This document shows positions 34,483 to 43,750 of a DNA stretch of 64,000 nt, in pieces. The notes under the pieces were generated by a model, which saw only the letters and a list, made by a program, of their open reading frames with translations, was not told the DNA's origin and ran no database searches. This stretch comes from Parabacteroides merdae ATCC 43184. GTDB taxonomy: Bacteria; Bacteroidota; Bacteroidia; Bacteroidales; Tannerellaceae. The DNA lies in assembly GCF_025151215.1 (NCBI RefSeq), contig NZ_CP102286.1, positions 2,914,001 through 2,978,000 on the forward strand. The letters run 5' to 3'. The translations under genes were made by a program, and so were the position numbers. Position 1 is the first letter of the stretch. Each line of letters starts with the position of its first letter.

Positions 34483-36681
34483 CTATTTTAATGTTAATGA
34501 AACGGTTTGTCCTTTCGAAACCCGTGAACCGGGAGATACGGATTGAGAAGATACCCGCCCCATACCATTCAACGAAGCCCGTAATCCAACGCTTTCCAAC
34601 AGGTAAACGGCGTCTTTCGCTCCCATGCCAACCACATTCGGCACCAATCCTTCGCGGATAGGGATATCTTTCAGTTCCACATCTTCCCTGCCGTCCTCAC
34701 GCTTAGCCGTCACCCATTGGGTTTCGATACTGTCGTTATCGGCCTCTATATCGAGTTTGTCCAAAACATATTCCAACGCTCCCCGTTCACCGGCTTTCGG
34801 CTGCGGCAACGTCACTGCCAATGAATCCTTTTCCATGTCGCGGATGTCGAATGACATATGGCTGGCATAGACCTTCTCGGCTATCGCCTTCACTACGCCG
34901 CCTGACATCGTGCCCCCCGAAGGATAGCCGTTGCGCGGCTGACGGATCACGACGATGCAGGAATATTTCGGTTCGTCGGCCGGGAAATAGCCGCAGAAGG
35001 CGACCTGGTGGCCAGCCTGGCGGTAAACACCTCCCGAAGCGATCTGGGCCGTACCGGTTTTACCGGCAATACGGACAAAGTCAGAATGGACAGCCTTGCC
35101 GGTTCCTTTTTCCACTACGCCTAACAACATATCCTTTATCATATTCAGCGTACGCTCCGAGCAAATGGATTCCCGGATCACTTCAGTAGAGAAGCTCTGC
35201 ACGGTCTTGCCGTTGTGCATGATTTCTTTTGTAAAGATCGGACGCACCATCTTACCGTTGTTGGCAATCGCATTATAGAAGGCAAGCGTATAAATCGGCG
35301 GGATCTGAGTCTCATACCCGAAAGACATCCACGGCAGAGCAGTCTTCGACCAGTAGCGCACAGTGTCGTCCGGCCGGCGGATTTTAGCACGGCCCGCTCC
35401 AGGGATTTCCAGACGGAGGTCTTCATTCAAACCGATACGGTAAAGCCCTTCCACATACTTAGTCGGATTCTTTTCATATCCTTTCAGGATCGTCTTGGCC
35501 ACCCCGATATTGGAGGAATACCAAATAGCCTGTTCCACCGAAATACGGCCGTAACCGCCTTTATGGTTATTATGATCCGTCATACGGGCTCCTTTATACA
35601 TATAGATACCGTTGCCGACATCGACCGTATCGCCGGGCTGGCAGACACCATCTTCAAGCGCCACCATGATGGAGGCGACTTTAAAGGTCGAACCGGGTTC
35701 CGTTTCGTCTGCCACGGCATGGTTGGTATCCTCGCCGTAGACGCCTTCACGAATACGCCCCATGTTGGTAATGGCTTTCACCTCGCCTGTCGCGACTTCC
35801 ATGACGACAGCCGTACCCGATGCAGCGTCGATCTTTTTCAGCATGTCGAGCAACGACTTCTCGGCTATATCCTGGATATTGATGTCGATCGTCGTGCGGA
35901 TATCCATTCCTTCCACCGGATCGACCTCTACGACATTCGTCCATCCTCCACCGAGACGACGTACGGAATTCAGGCCGGCTACGCCGTGGAGCAAAGTATC
36001 GTATTGCAATTCCAGACCGTTCTTTCCCTTTGTCAGTCCTGTTTTAGGATCGATATCGCGGAACGTGTCGCCGATCGTACGGGAGGCCAATGTCCCGAAC
36101 GGCTTCTGCCGTTCGACCATCTCCCGCGTGTAGAAGCCGCTCTTGAACCGTCCCAAACGGAAGAACGGGAATTTCTTTATTTCCTTCAAGTCGGAATAGG
36201 AAACTTTACCGTCACAAACGGGGAACTGGCGGCTTTTCTTCTTCAGACCATTCAGCAGGTAATTCTTATATCCGACAGGCGTCCTGTCTTTCAATTTGCG
36301 GGAAAGGTAAAAAGAAAGGGAGTCGATCCCGTTATGTTTACTTTTCAGAAGCGTATCCAAGCTGTTCCACTTCTTGGTCGGATGGGTATAGCAGTCTGCG
36401 TTGAAATCGATATACAGATAAAAGCAAGGCACACTGGTCGCCATCAGCTTGCCGTCGGAAGAATAGATATTTCCACGGCTGGGATAGATCAGGCGGTTCG
36501 GACGCTTCTGGCTCTCGGCCACCTTCATCCAAGTCTCCCTTTCCACAAAAGCCGTATCGAAGGCACGCACCAAGATGCCTATTGCTACCAATCCGAGCAA
36601 CAGCACGATAAAGAAGTAACAGAATAAAATCCGGTTACTCTTAGGAGCTTGTTCTTTTGATCCGATCTCTTCTTCAGCCAT
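34483..36681 (-). CDS. ftsI: Septal penicillin-binding protein (FtsI/PBP3 type) with PASTA domain
   Basis: This 732-aa class B transpeptidase has a single transmembrane anchor at 18-40, a dimerisation domain (RLIYPSRGNIYSSDG...), and the transpeptidase motifs STFK (331-334), SSN (WYSSNIG) and KTGT (RIAGKTGTAQIA). It ends in one C-terminal PASTA domain (about 676-732, VPNVVGMGAKDAVYLLESVG). A C-terminal PASTA is common in Bacteroidetes FtsI and absent from the E. coli protein. Confidence 0.96.
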   Translation of the reverse strand: MAEEEIGSKEQAPKSNRILFCYFFIVLLLGLVAIGILVRAFDTAFVERETWMKVAESQKRPNRLIYPSRGNIYSSDGKLMATSVPCFYLYIDFNADCYTHPTKKWNSLDTLLKSKHNGIDSLSFYLSRKLKDRTPVGYKNYLLNGLKKKSRQFPVCDGKVSYSDLKEIKKFPFFRLGRFKSGFYTREMVERQKPFGTLASRTIGDTFRDIDPKTGLTKGKNGLELQYDTLLHGVAGLNSVRRLGGGWTNVVEVDPVEGMDIRTTIDINIQDIAEKSLLDMLKKIDAASGTAVVMEVATGEVKAITNMGRIREGVYGEDTNHAVADETEPGSTFKVASIMVALEDGVCQPGDTVDVGNGIYMYKGARMTDHNNHKGGYGRISVEQAIWYSSNIGVAKTILKGYEKNPTKYVEGLYRIGLNEDLRLEIPGAGRAKIRRPDDTVRYWSKTALPWMSFGYETQIPPIYTLAFYNAIANNGKMVRPIFTKEIMHNGKTVQSFSTEVIRESICSERTLNMIKDMLLGVVEKGTGKAVHSDFVRIAGKTGTAQIASGGVYRQAGHQVAFCGYFPADEPKYSCIVVIRQPRNGYPSGGTMSGGVVKAIAEKVYASHMSFDIRDMEKDSLAVTLPQPKAGERGALEYVLDKLDIEADNDSIETQWVTAKREDGREDVELKDIPIREGLVPNVVGMGAKDAVYLLESVGLRASLNGMGRVSSQSVSPGSRVSKGQTVSLTLK

Positions 36682-36684
36682 CTT

Positions 36685-37035
36685 TTACTTATACAATTCA
36701 TACGGCGGATTCTTCGCCGCTTCCAATTCTATACCCTGTTCTTCTATCAACAGTTCAATCTGCGACTGACGGCTGTTGCCTGTCAATTCCGAAGAAATGG
36801 ACAGCGCCTCGAACCGCACATCGCGCAATTGCTGTTGTAAGCGGTCGATTTCACGCAACCGCTGCATACAGACATATCGGTTACCGATAAATATGAATAT
36901 CAGTACGACAACAAGCACGATCATCTTCGTATGCCTGACAATGAAATCCTCTTTCAGGATCCCCCCCCCCAATATATACAAAAAAGAAAAACGATTCTCC
37001 TTCTTCTTTTCCTTCTGTTTCGTTTCCATTGCCAT
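36685..37035 (-). CDS. ftsL: FtsL-like division protein
   Basis: The 116-aa bitopic protein sits between the PBP and rsmH genes. It has a basic cytoplasmic N-terminus (METKQKEKKKENRFS), a transmembrane segment at about 39-52 (IVLVVVLIFIFIGN), and a leucine-zipper-like coiled coil (RLREIDRLQQQLRDVRFEALSISSELTG). Size, topology and position identify FtsL. Codons 23-26 are encoded by a run of ten G (ten C at 36961-36970 on the plus strand), a tract prone to slippage that would knock out the frame. Start at 37035 or two codons on. Confidence 0.88.
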   Translation of the reverse strand: MAMETKQKEKKKENRFSFLYILGGGILKEDFIVRHTKMIVLVVVLIFIFIGNRYVCMQRLREIDRLQQQLRDVRFEALSISSELTGNSRQSQIELLIEEQGIELEAAKNPPYELYK

Positions 37036-37055
37036 ACTTTTTCTGTTGAAAGTTA

Positions 37056-37982
37056 TCAGACTCTATTATCCAACTCCGCAATTCTTAGCTTGGCACTCCG
37101 GGAGCGGGGATTCCGTTCGATCTCCTCGTCCGACGGAACAATCACCTTATTGTTTACCAGGCGAAACGGAGATCTTATATTTCCAAAGAAGTCCTGCTCC
37201 GCCTTTCCTTCAAAGTTACCCGTCTTCAGGAAGTTCTTCACCAACCTGTCTTCCAAAGAATGGTAGGTGATGACAACCAGACGTCCGCCGGGTTTCAACA
37301 CTTGCAGCGTCTGTTGCAACATCTCGCGCAAGGCACGCATTTCATCATTCACCTCGATACGCAAGGCCTGAAATACCTGAGCCAGGAATTTCTTCTCCTT
37401 ATCTTTTCCCGTAAAGGGCTTTATCACTTCCAAAAAGTCGGCGATCGTTTCTATCTTCTTTATTTCGCGGCTGCGCACCAAGACGGAGGCCAGCTTGCGT
37501 GCCACTTTCAATTCTCCGTAAAGATAGAACAAGTCTGCCAACTGTTCTTCCGTATATGTATTAACAATATCCGCCGCAGTTTGTCCAGCCCGTGTATTCA
37601 TCCTCATATCCAACGCTCCGTCGAAACGGAAAGAGAACCCGCGATCCTTGTCATCAAAATGATGGGAAGAAACGCCCAAGTCGGCCAACAACCCATCGAC
37701 CTCACCCGCTACACCATGATAACGCATGAAGTTATATAAGTAACGAAAATTACTGCGGACAAATACAAAACGGGAATCCGCCGGAATGTTTTTCTCCGCA
37801 TCGGCATCTTGATCAAATCCATAAAGCTCCCCTTCGTCATTCAGCCGGTTCAAGATTTCACGCGAATGCCCTCCACCTCCGAAGGTAACATCGACATACA
37901 CTCCGGATGGTTGAATGTCCAGTCCTTCCAAACTTTCATGAAGCATTACCGGCACATGATAACAGACTTCTTTTTCTTCCAT
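37056..37982 (-). CDS. rsmH: 16S rRNA m4C1402 methyltransferase RsmH (MraW)
   Basis: The 308-aa SAM-dependent enzyme methylates N4 of C1402 in 16S rRNA. It shows YHVPVMLHESLEGL, VDVTFGGGGHSREIL (SAM site), GLLADLGVSSHHFDD, the FKAL-type RIEVNDEMRALREML and TYHSLEDRLVKNFL. It is the first gene of the leftward cell-wall cluster. The usual upstream partner mraZ is not present in the sequence before it. Confidence 0.97.
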   Translation of the reverse strand: MEEKEVCYHVPVMLHESLEGLDIQPSGVYVDVTFGGGGHSREILNRLNDEGELYGFDQDADAEKNIPADSRFVFVRSNFRYLYNFMRYHGVAGEVDGLLADLGVSSHHFDDKDRGFSFRFDGALDMRMNTRAGQTAADIVNTYTEEQLADLFYLYGELKVARKLASVLVRSREIKKIETIADFLEVIKPFTGKDKEKKFLAQVFQALRIEVNDEMRALREMLQQTLQVLKPGGRLVVITYHSLEDRLVKNFLKTGNFEGKAEQDFFGNIRSPFRLVNNKVIVPSDEEIERNPRSRSAKLRIAELDNRV

Positions 37983-38152
37983 TTCTTCGCTACTTCATGT
38001 TAAACTTTTCCTTAAAATAAGGGCCTGTAGTTGGTTGATTTGCACATACATCACCCTATTGGAGGGTAAAAGTACACATTTCCTAATTTAACCGCCAAGA
38101 AATATATGGGAAAAGTAACAAAAAGTTATCAACAGGTCGGAAAAACATTCAC

Positions 38153-38208
38153 ATTCTGACACCCCTAAACCCTGTCAGAATCGCGTATTTGGACGATTAT
38201 ACAGGGTT
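38153..38208 (-). promoter_or_regulatory. Tandem, overlapping hairpins in the leader of the cell-wall cluster
   Basis: In minus-strand order the first stem pairs 38208-38201 with 38175-38168 (AACCCTGT/ACAGGGTT). The second pairs 38181-38174 with 38160-38153 (ATTCTGAC/GTCAGAAT). Both are perfect 8-bp stems. They overlap, so the folds compete. They lie about 170-225 bp upstream of rsmH, where mraZ would normally be. A leader control site is possible but untested. Confidence 0.4.
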
Positions 38209-38294
38209 ATTTTCAAATATCGCATTCTCCGGAAGATAAGCAGCTCCGACTTCTTCAAATTCCCCCAATCATACCACTCGTATATATGCACAAA

Positions 38295-38326
38295 AAGCCT
38301 CTCCGATATTTCTACCGGAAAGGCTT
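38295..38326 (-). terminator. Terminator of the second DUF6383 gene
   Basis: AAGCCTCTCCG (38295-38305) pairs with CGGAAAGGCTT (38316-38326), with a single mismatch that is G-U in the minus-strand RNA. It is followed by a T5 run on the minus strand. It lies about 70 bp past the stop codon and separates this gene from the rsmH cluster. Confidence 0.75.
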
Positions 38327-38397
38327 ATTTGTTTTCTGCCCTCTTTTCTCACGAGAAGAGGAGCAATCGATTTATTTAATTAATAAATGCATCGAAC

Positions 38398-41300
38398 TTA
38401 TTTAACGATAGCCTTAACAGCTTCTTCGCCTTCAACAGCTACTACAACTACACCCTGAGGAGCAGCGATTGTAGCATTGTCAGAAGTGATAACTGTGTTA
38501 GCAACTGTCTGGCCTAAGATGTTAGTGATAACAACTTTCTTGCCTTCAGCACCAACTACCTGAACGTTTCCGTTACCAGCAATCACTGTTACTTCTGATG
38601 TTGTAATAGTTTCGTTATCTGTAGCCAACTGATCGTTTTCTTTATTCTCAACATTGAAAACCAAAGCACCATCACCACCAGTCTTAGCATTAGCGAATGT
38701 AGATTTATCATCTGTCAAAACTACACAACCATTCTGAATCTTCAGCCATGCAGCTTTTTCTGTAGGAGCGATAGATTCATTAACGGTAGTTGCAGAATTC
38801 GGCCAAATGTTCGATTCGAACAAGAATGAGTTTTCAGGACCTTCTTCTGTTACATTGTTAGCCTTTTCAGGATGTACATAACGGAATGACCATACGTAGT
38901 TCTTATGAACATCTTCAGTCAACAGATTCTTGATAGCAGGCAGACCCTTAGCCACAACAGAATCATTATAAGCTTGCAGAGTTGCAAAGTTTACTTTGTC
39001 GTTAGCCACGCTTCTATATTGAGCCGGCAAGATCCACAATGTATCAGCAACACGGATACCTTCAACGAAACCAACGCGAGTATAACCACCAGCTACGTCT
39101 GCATACGGTTTGTCTTGACCATAAACTGCAACAGAATCCTGGAAGCTTACCATATATTTAGCTCTTTCGAATCCTGGGATAGCCGGATGAGCATGCTTAC
39201 AAGCCATAGGATCGTCTGTAATCTGTCCGTCAGGTGTAATATGCGGACCATCTTCAGTACAAGGAGTTCCTTCGATACCTGCAAAATCATTATGAGCAAC
39301 AGAAATCAGGTACTGAGGTTTGATATAGCCACGTCCACGAACTACCCAAGTTGTATCAATCTGGAATGCCAAGCCTGTTGCTTTGTCTGCAGTCCACATA
39401 CCAACATAGTTAACGAATTCGTCTGTCAAGCCACCTTCCTTATTATTTTCGTCCATCAGATATTCATGACGTACGTTTTCATAGAATCTCAAAGTATCAC
39501 GGCCATCAGCTTCACCAAGATTTGCATTATTGAAACGACGATACAACGGAGTCTTATCAGGATTGATTGCAAATGCAGAAGTTCTAGTTTCTTCCAGTGG
39601 TTGTACCTTAACTGTTGCATCCAGAATATCATCCGTTACACCAGCTTTAACATTTGAAATTGTATCACTATTAGCCTTCACAATTGCATAATAGCATTCA
39701 CTTTCATAATGGTTATTTTCTTTCAAGAAGAAATAATCGATAGGATCAGCGTAAGCTGACATTGCATACTTGTCTTCCTTAGCTTCGTCCATATAAGCAT
39801 CTTTCAATGAGATTGCATATTCTGTTCTACGCAACTGTTTGATGCCAACACGTTTTGCAACATCCGCCGTTACTGTATAACCATAATCAGCAATTTCGTC
39901 TTCAATCAGACGGAATGCATCTTTACCGTTCAATACATTCAGCAAAGAATCTTTACCAGCACCCTTAGCTAAATACTTGCTGTTTTCGCCTGTTGCATAC
40001 GGATGCAGATATTTGAATGTATATTCATCCAATAAGAACTTAGCGTCCGGGATATTCTTATAACCTAACAGTGAATCCTGATAAGCTTCAGCGATCAAAG
40101 CTGCATTACCCTTAACACCTTCGGCATCTTTTACTTGTACAAAGATCAAAGAGTCCGTTGCCTTGATATCAATATCAGTAGCAGCAGAAGTATACATATA
40201 TTTAGCACCTTCATTCAACATCAGTTGAACTGTAGCAGACAATTCGGTTGCGAACTCACGGTTTGTGATAGTAACAGGAGAATAAGCCTTTACCTTATCA
40301 GCCGTGTTCTTTTTCAACACAACCCACTGATAAGCCGGCATATGAGCTGTCAACTGTTCGTCAGCCTTCACTGTTACCCAAGTAGCTTCGCCACCATTTA
40401 CATGGATCGGAGAAGCCAAATATTGCCCCTTCTGATTCATGATGAAATACAAACCGTCCTCAACAGAAGTACGACCGTTGTAAACGGCTTCACAGCCTTT
40501 ATAACCCAAAGAAATATCAGTTTCCTTCTTGTCATAGATAGTTACAATACGTACTTTATCTTTGATCAAATCCTGAACAGTTACAAAGTTGTTCTCACCT
40601 TTCGTACCAGCAGCTGTAGGAAGCACAGTTGCAGCAGCATCATCAATCCAATCAGAACCATTAGTAGCAGTTTTCGGATCATAATCCATTGCAGATTTAA
40701 CCTGGATTACCAAGCTATCTTTTGAAGGATAGTAAGAGAATGCGAACTTATACTGATCTGAAAGACCTGTTACTTTGGAAATAGAGTCTGCAGCAGAAGT
40801 CGGCTTTGTAGCAGCAGTACTTGCCTGACGTTTAGCATAGCTCAGATCAGACCACTTGAATGCACGGAATCTCTCACCGCTTTCGTTAACGATAGCAGTA
40901 TCAACACGCAGATAAGAACTATCTGCCGTCAACACAAATACATAATCATTATCACTAGAAATAGCTTCAGCCAAGAATTTGCCAGCATTCTTTCCATTGA
41001 ACGGGTTGGCGACAGCAACCTTTTCGCCCTGTTCATCCGGTGTAAATGTCAAAGCAACCCCCTTATCCGCAGCTTGCAACCCCAAAATTGTATTGATTTC
41101 AGGAGCCTGCAAACGAATCATATCGGCTTCTTGAAGAATAAACGTCGTTAATTCAGAACCAGCAGCTGCATCTTTATAAGCATCAGCTGCACCTAACTTC
41201 TTCACTTGAATATTTGTTCCGTCAGCAACCAAACCGATTACAGAGTCAGCTTTAAAATAAGAATACAATGTCTTACCTGCTTGTTCTGCTGCCGGAATAG

Positions 41301-41724
41301 ATGTATACTGGTTCAAGTATGCCCAACCAGAGATTTCACCACCGACACGAGTAGAATCATTTGCCGTTTCTACGTCCGTATAAGAAGGCGTTTTTTCAGC
41401 CAAACCTTCCAACAGAGTACCAGCATACTGGATATCCAGACGCTGACCGGTAGCTTTGTTTGTAAAATCAAAGATAGGAGCTTTACCGTAACCTTCTTCA
41501 GTTACTTCAACACACCACAATGTACTTGCTAAATTTGCAGATTCAGTAGTTGCTTCCAATTTCAAAGCACCTTCCGGAGTCATCGCTAACACTCCACCAG
41601 CAGCTTTCAATTGATACAAGCCATTACCCGTTTTCTGCAAAGATGTTACAGGATTCCCTGCATTAGCAGACATCGCACCTAACAATGCAACCCCTGCCAA
41701 AAGAGTAGAAAACTTTTTGTTCAT
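38398..41724 (-). CDS. Large DUF6383-type exported protein with type IX-like C-terminal domain
   Basis: The protein is 1108 aa from the ATG at 41724; an earlier TTG would add two residues. The signal peptide is MNKKFSTLLAGVALLGAMSANA. The body is long and beta-rich with few cysteines, and reads like a repeated lectin-like or ricin-type arrangement (NKATGQRLDIQYAG, YLVKAGAGKDSLLNV, KGQYLASPIHVNGG), though I cannot name a domain. The last ~70 residues are almost identical to those of the protein at 14945-17650, including an unbroken identical run of about 35 residues at the end. Surface display by a type IX-like system is inferred. Confidence 0.75.
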   Translation of the reverse strand: MNKKFSTLLAGVALLGAMSANAGNPVTSLQKTGNGLYQLKAAGGVLAMTPEGALKLEATTESANLASTLWCVEVTEEGYGKAPIFDFTNKATGQRLDIQYAGTLLEGLAEKTPSYTDVETANDSTRVGGEISGWAYLNQYTSIPAAEQAGKTLYSYFKADSVIGLVADGTNIQVKKLGAADAYKDAAAGSELTTFILQEADMIRLQAPEINTILGLQAADKGVALTFTPDEQGEKVAVANPFNGKNAGKFLAEAISSDNDYVFVLTADSSYLRVDTAIVNESGERFRAFKWSDLSYAKRQASTAATKPTSAADSISKVTGLSDQYKFAFSYYPSKDSLVIQVKSAMDYDPKTATNGSDWIDDAAATVLPTAAGTKGENNFVTVQDLIKDKVRIVTIYDKKETDISLGYKGCEAVYNGRTSVEDGLYFIMNQKGQYLASPIHVNGGEATWVTVKADEQLTAHMPAYQWVVLKKNTADKVKAYSPVTITNREFATELSATVQLMLNEGAKYMYTSAATDIDIKATDSLIFVQVKDAEGVKGNAALIAEAYQDSLLGYKNIPDAKFLLDEYTFKYLHPYATGENSKYLAKGAGKDSLLNVLNGKDAFRLIEDEIADYGYTVTADVAKRVGIKQLRRTEYAISLKDAYMDEAKEDKYAMSAYADPIDYFFLKENNHYESECYYAIVKANSDTISNVKAGVTDDILDATVKVQPLEETRTSAFAINPDKTPLYRRFNNANLGEADGRDTLRFYENVRHEYLMDENNKEGGLTDEFVNYVGMWTADKATGLAFQIDTTWVVRGRGYIKPQYLISVAHNDFAGIEGTPCTEDGPHITPDGQITDDPMACKHAHPAIPGFERAKYMVSFQDSVAVYGQDKPYADVAGGYTRVGFVEGIRVADTLWILPAQYRSVANDKVNFATLQAYNDSVVAKGLPAIKNLLTEDVHKNYVWSFRYVHPEKANNVTEEGPENSFLFESNIWPNSATTVNESIAPTEKAAWLKIQNGCVVLTDDKSTFANAKTGGDGALVFNVENKENDQLATDNETITTSEVTVIAGNGNVQVVGAEGKKVVITNILGQTVANTVITSDNATIAAPQGVVVVAVEGEEAVKAIVK

Positions 41725-41998
41725 AATCAAATAATTTAATATTAATACTAAAGTGTAAATAAATCAATCAAATAACACGTACGTCTTCTAAATCTTATAA
41801 TCAAATACCATTGCGTACGATTTTCTCTTGGCAAAAATACGCATAACTTTTCAACCGACAATCCTTTTCCTTAATATTTTTTCCTTTTCTATATTCTTTC
41901 TTATCAACAAGATAAGCTATCCTGTACGAAAATGCTTATTTACGAGACAAACTCTGATATTTATAGAGAAACTACCCCAAAGCCCTACATATCTAAAA

Positions 41999-42020
41999 TT
42001 AATGTACATGCGTACATTAA
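41999..42020. promoter_or_regulatory. Palindrome upstream of the second DUF6383 gene
   Basis: The 9-bp arms TTAATGTAC and GTACATTAA lie around a 4-bp centre, about 275 bp before the gene. The ATGTAC core also occurs in the direct pair ahead of the other DUF6383 gene (17716, 17733), which suggests a shared regulator. Confidence 0.35.
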
Positions 42021-42218
42021 ATATATAAACAAAATCGATCTCTACATAATATAACGGAAACAACTGTCATACCTATATATTATGTCACCAATCCTCACAC
42101 AAGAAACATGATGCTATGACGGTCGTTTCTAATTTACCATCGAAGTTCACATATTGGCAGATATGAATCATTTCAGCTTCACCCACCCTTGAAACCTTTT
42201 GATTATCATATCATACAA

Positions 42219-42251
42219 AGGTGAAGACAGACATCCGGACTGCCTTCACCT
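42219..42251. other. Hairpin and recurrent GCCTTCACC motif
   Basis: AGGTGAAG (42219-42226) pairs with CTTCACCT (42244-42251). GCCTTCACC appears again at 42261, and its complement GGTGAAGGC at about 42590. These alternate pairings are the only structure I see in 42030-42400. Confidence 0.35.
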
Positions 42252-42403
42252 CAAAAATTTGCCTTCACCCTGTCTCGTCCTGATTTGGGTTGACCATGCC
42301 TCCCCGGTTTCACATCCACACATTTAAGTAAAAAACAAGGAGGCTACAATATCAATTAATCAACAAATACACAGGCATTAACAGCTATTACTACCACTCC
42401 TTT

Positions 42404-42507
42404 CCTTTTCGCCCTTAGTCGAAAAGGTTTTTGACCAGTGTCAAAAGGGCTTTTGACCAAGGGCGAAAAGGTTTTCGACTAAAGGCAAAAGGTCTATGAG
42501 CAGGCTG
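42404..42507. repeat. Tandem ~22-nt AAAAGG repeats with inverted arm
   Basis: Unit starts lie at 42422, 42443, 42466 and 42487 (periods 21, 23, 21). A preceding arm from 42404 pairs both with the first unit (8 bp), with 42459-42471 (AAGGGCGAAAAGG, 13 bp perfect) and, from 42415, with 42472-42482 (11 bp). It lies in the roughly 1-kb gene-free gap 41725-42735. Confidence 0.65.
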
Positions 42508-42735
42508 TTTGACAACAGTAGCATGGCGATTGTCACTTAAATAGAACCTTCCGGAGCCCGACTTTATCCCTGATGGAGGCAGACGTAAGCGGTGAAGGCA
42601 CTTTTAGTACCTGCATTCACCCGCTAAAGCACAAACAGTCATACTATTGTATGTTGAAGTAAAGGCAGTTTGATTCAGTTCTCAGAACCAAGCCTTCTGC
42701 GTACAAATAATGAGAGATTGAGAAATGAACACCCC

Positions 42736-43656
42736 TTACAAAGACAAAGCTATTTCTTCGCTTAAGCCGGTACACTTTACTATGGTAGCAACGTCTACAC
42801 CCGTATCTTTCATCCTCGAAGCGACTTGACGCATGCCTTCGGCAAGACCTTCGGCTTTTCCCTCTATTCTCCCTTCTAATTTGGCCGTGTCGATCACATC
42901 GTTCTGGATCATGATGGCGTCGAGATGGCGGTCGTAGATAAGGCGTTCCTGAGGGGACATGGAGTAGTATTTCAACTTCTCGCGGGCTTCCTTCAGACCC
43001 GGTGCAGTCGTATCGGGACGGATCGTGCCGTCTTTCAGGTATTCGATCCATTCGTCCAAAGGGGTGAGTGCCACTTTGTCGAACTCGTTTACACGGACCA
43101 GGATATATTCGGGGAAGATTTCAGCGGGAAGATGCGAGACGATCACATCACGTTCACGCGTGTTGACACGCAGATAGTCACCCGTATGTACACCGACGAA
43201 ATGATTTTGGCCGTGATAGATATAGTCTGTCCCGATACCAATATCGAAATAAAGGATGCTGATGGAGTAGACTTTCTTGATTTTCCCATACCCTTCGCCA
43301 ATCGAGATATGTTCGGTGATGGCTTTGGCTACGCCGTAGAGGATGCGTTCCAAATAATGCAGTTCGCGTGTATTCTGGATTTCGACGAGGATGATTTCGC
43401 CTTTACTGTTCAAGGCTTTGATGTCGACGCGGTTGAACTTGTCGTCGGCGCTTTCCTGGTTGCCTTCGCTTTCGAGGATTTCGACGATCTTGATTTCTTC
43501 GTTCAGCATGACGGTCAGGAAACCGTCGAGCACATCGAAATTGGCCTTCTGGCGCAACAGACGCTTAATGGCCCAATCGAAGCGAATATACCTGTCCTGC
43601 AACTTTTTTCTTTCCATCTCTTCCATGATTTTCAAATCCGACCCTTCCTTTTTCAT
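42736..43656 (-). CDS. Rpn-family PD-(D/E)XK nuclease (putative transposase/recombination-promoting)
   Basis: The 306-aa protein matches the PDDEXK_2 / Rpn family. It has the opening RYIRFDWAIKRLLRQKANFDVLDGFLTVML, then the nuclease core with D78 and, 14 residues on, E92-x-Q94 (VDIKALNSKGEIILVEIQ). It ends in a charged helix with E-G-R-I-E-G-K-A-E-G-L-A-E-G-M repeats (about 265-280). Rpn proteins cut DNA and raise RecA-independent recombination in E. coli. This copy looks intact and has no terminal inverted repeats that would make it an insertion sequence. Confidence 0.88.
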   Translation of the reverse strand: MKKEGSDLKIMEEMERKKLQDRYIRFDWAIKRLLRQKANFDVLDGFLTVMLNEEIKIVEILESEGNQESADDKFNRVDIKALNSKGEIILVEIQNTRELHYLERILYGVAKAITEHISIGEGYGKIKKVYSISILYFDIGIGTDYIYHGQNHFVGVHTGDYLRVNTRERDVIVSHLPAEIFPEYILVRVNEFDKVALTPLDEWIEYLKDGTIRPDTTAPGLKEAREKLKYYSMSPQERLIYDRHLDAIMIQNDVIDTAKLEGRIEGKAEGLAEGMRQVASRMKDTGVDVATIVKCTGLSEEIALSL

Positions 43657-43750
43657 AGTTACTGTTTTATTAGTTCATCCACAAATATACATATTATTTA
43701 TGAACGGGCAACGAACCGCAATTTTTTTGTAATATCTTATCTTTCAATGA

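Noticed and set aside
38398..41724. Type IX secretion proven for the DUF6383 proteins
   Set aside because: Only a resemblance of the C-terminus to type A sorting domains is visible; no secretion-machine genes are in the window, so it is kept as an inference.
42644..43051. Separate small gene at the end of the Rpn gene
   Set aside because: It is an overlapping frame of the Rpn coding sequence with a composition rich in Arg and Ser and no domain features.
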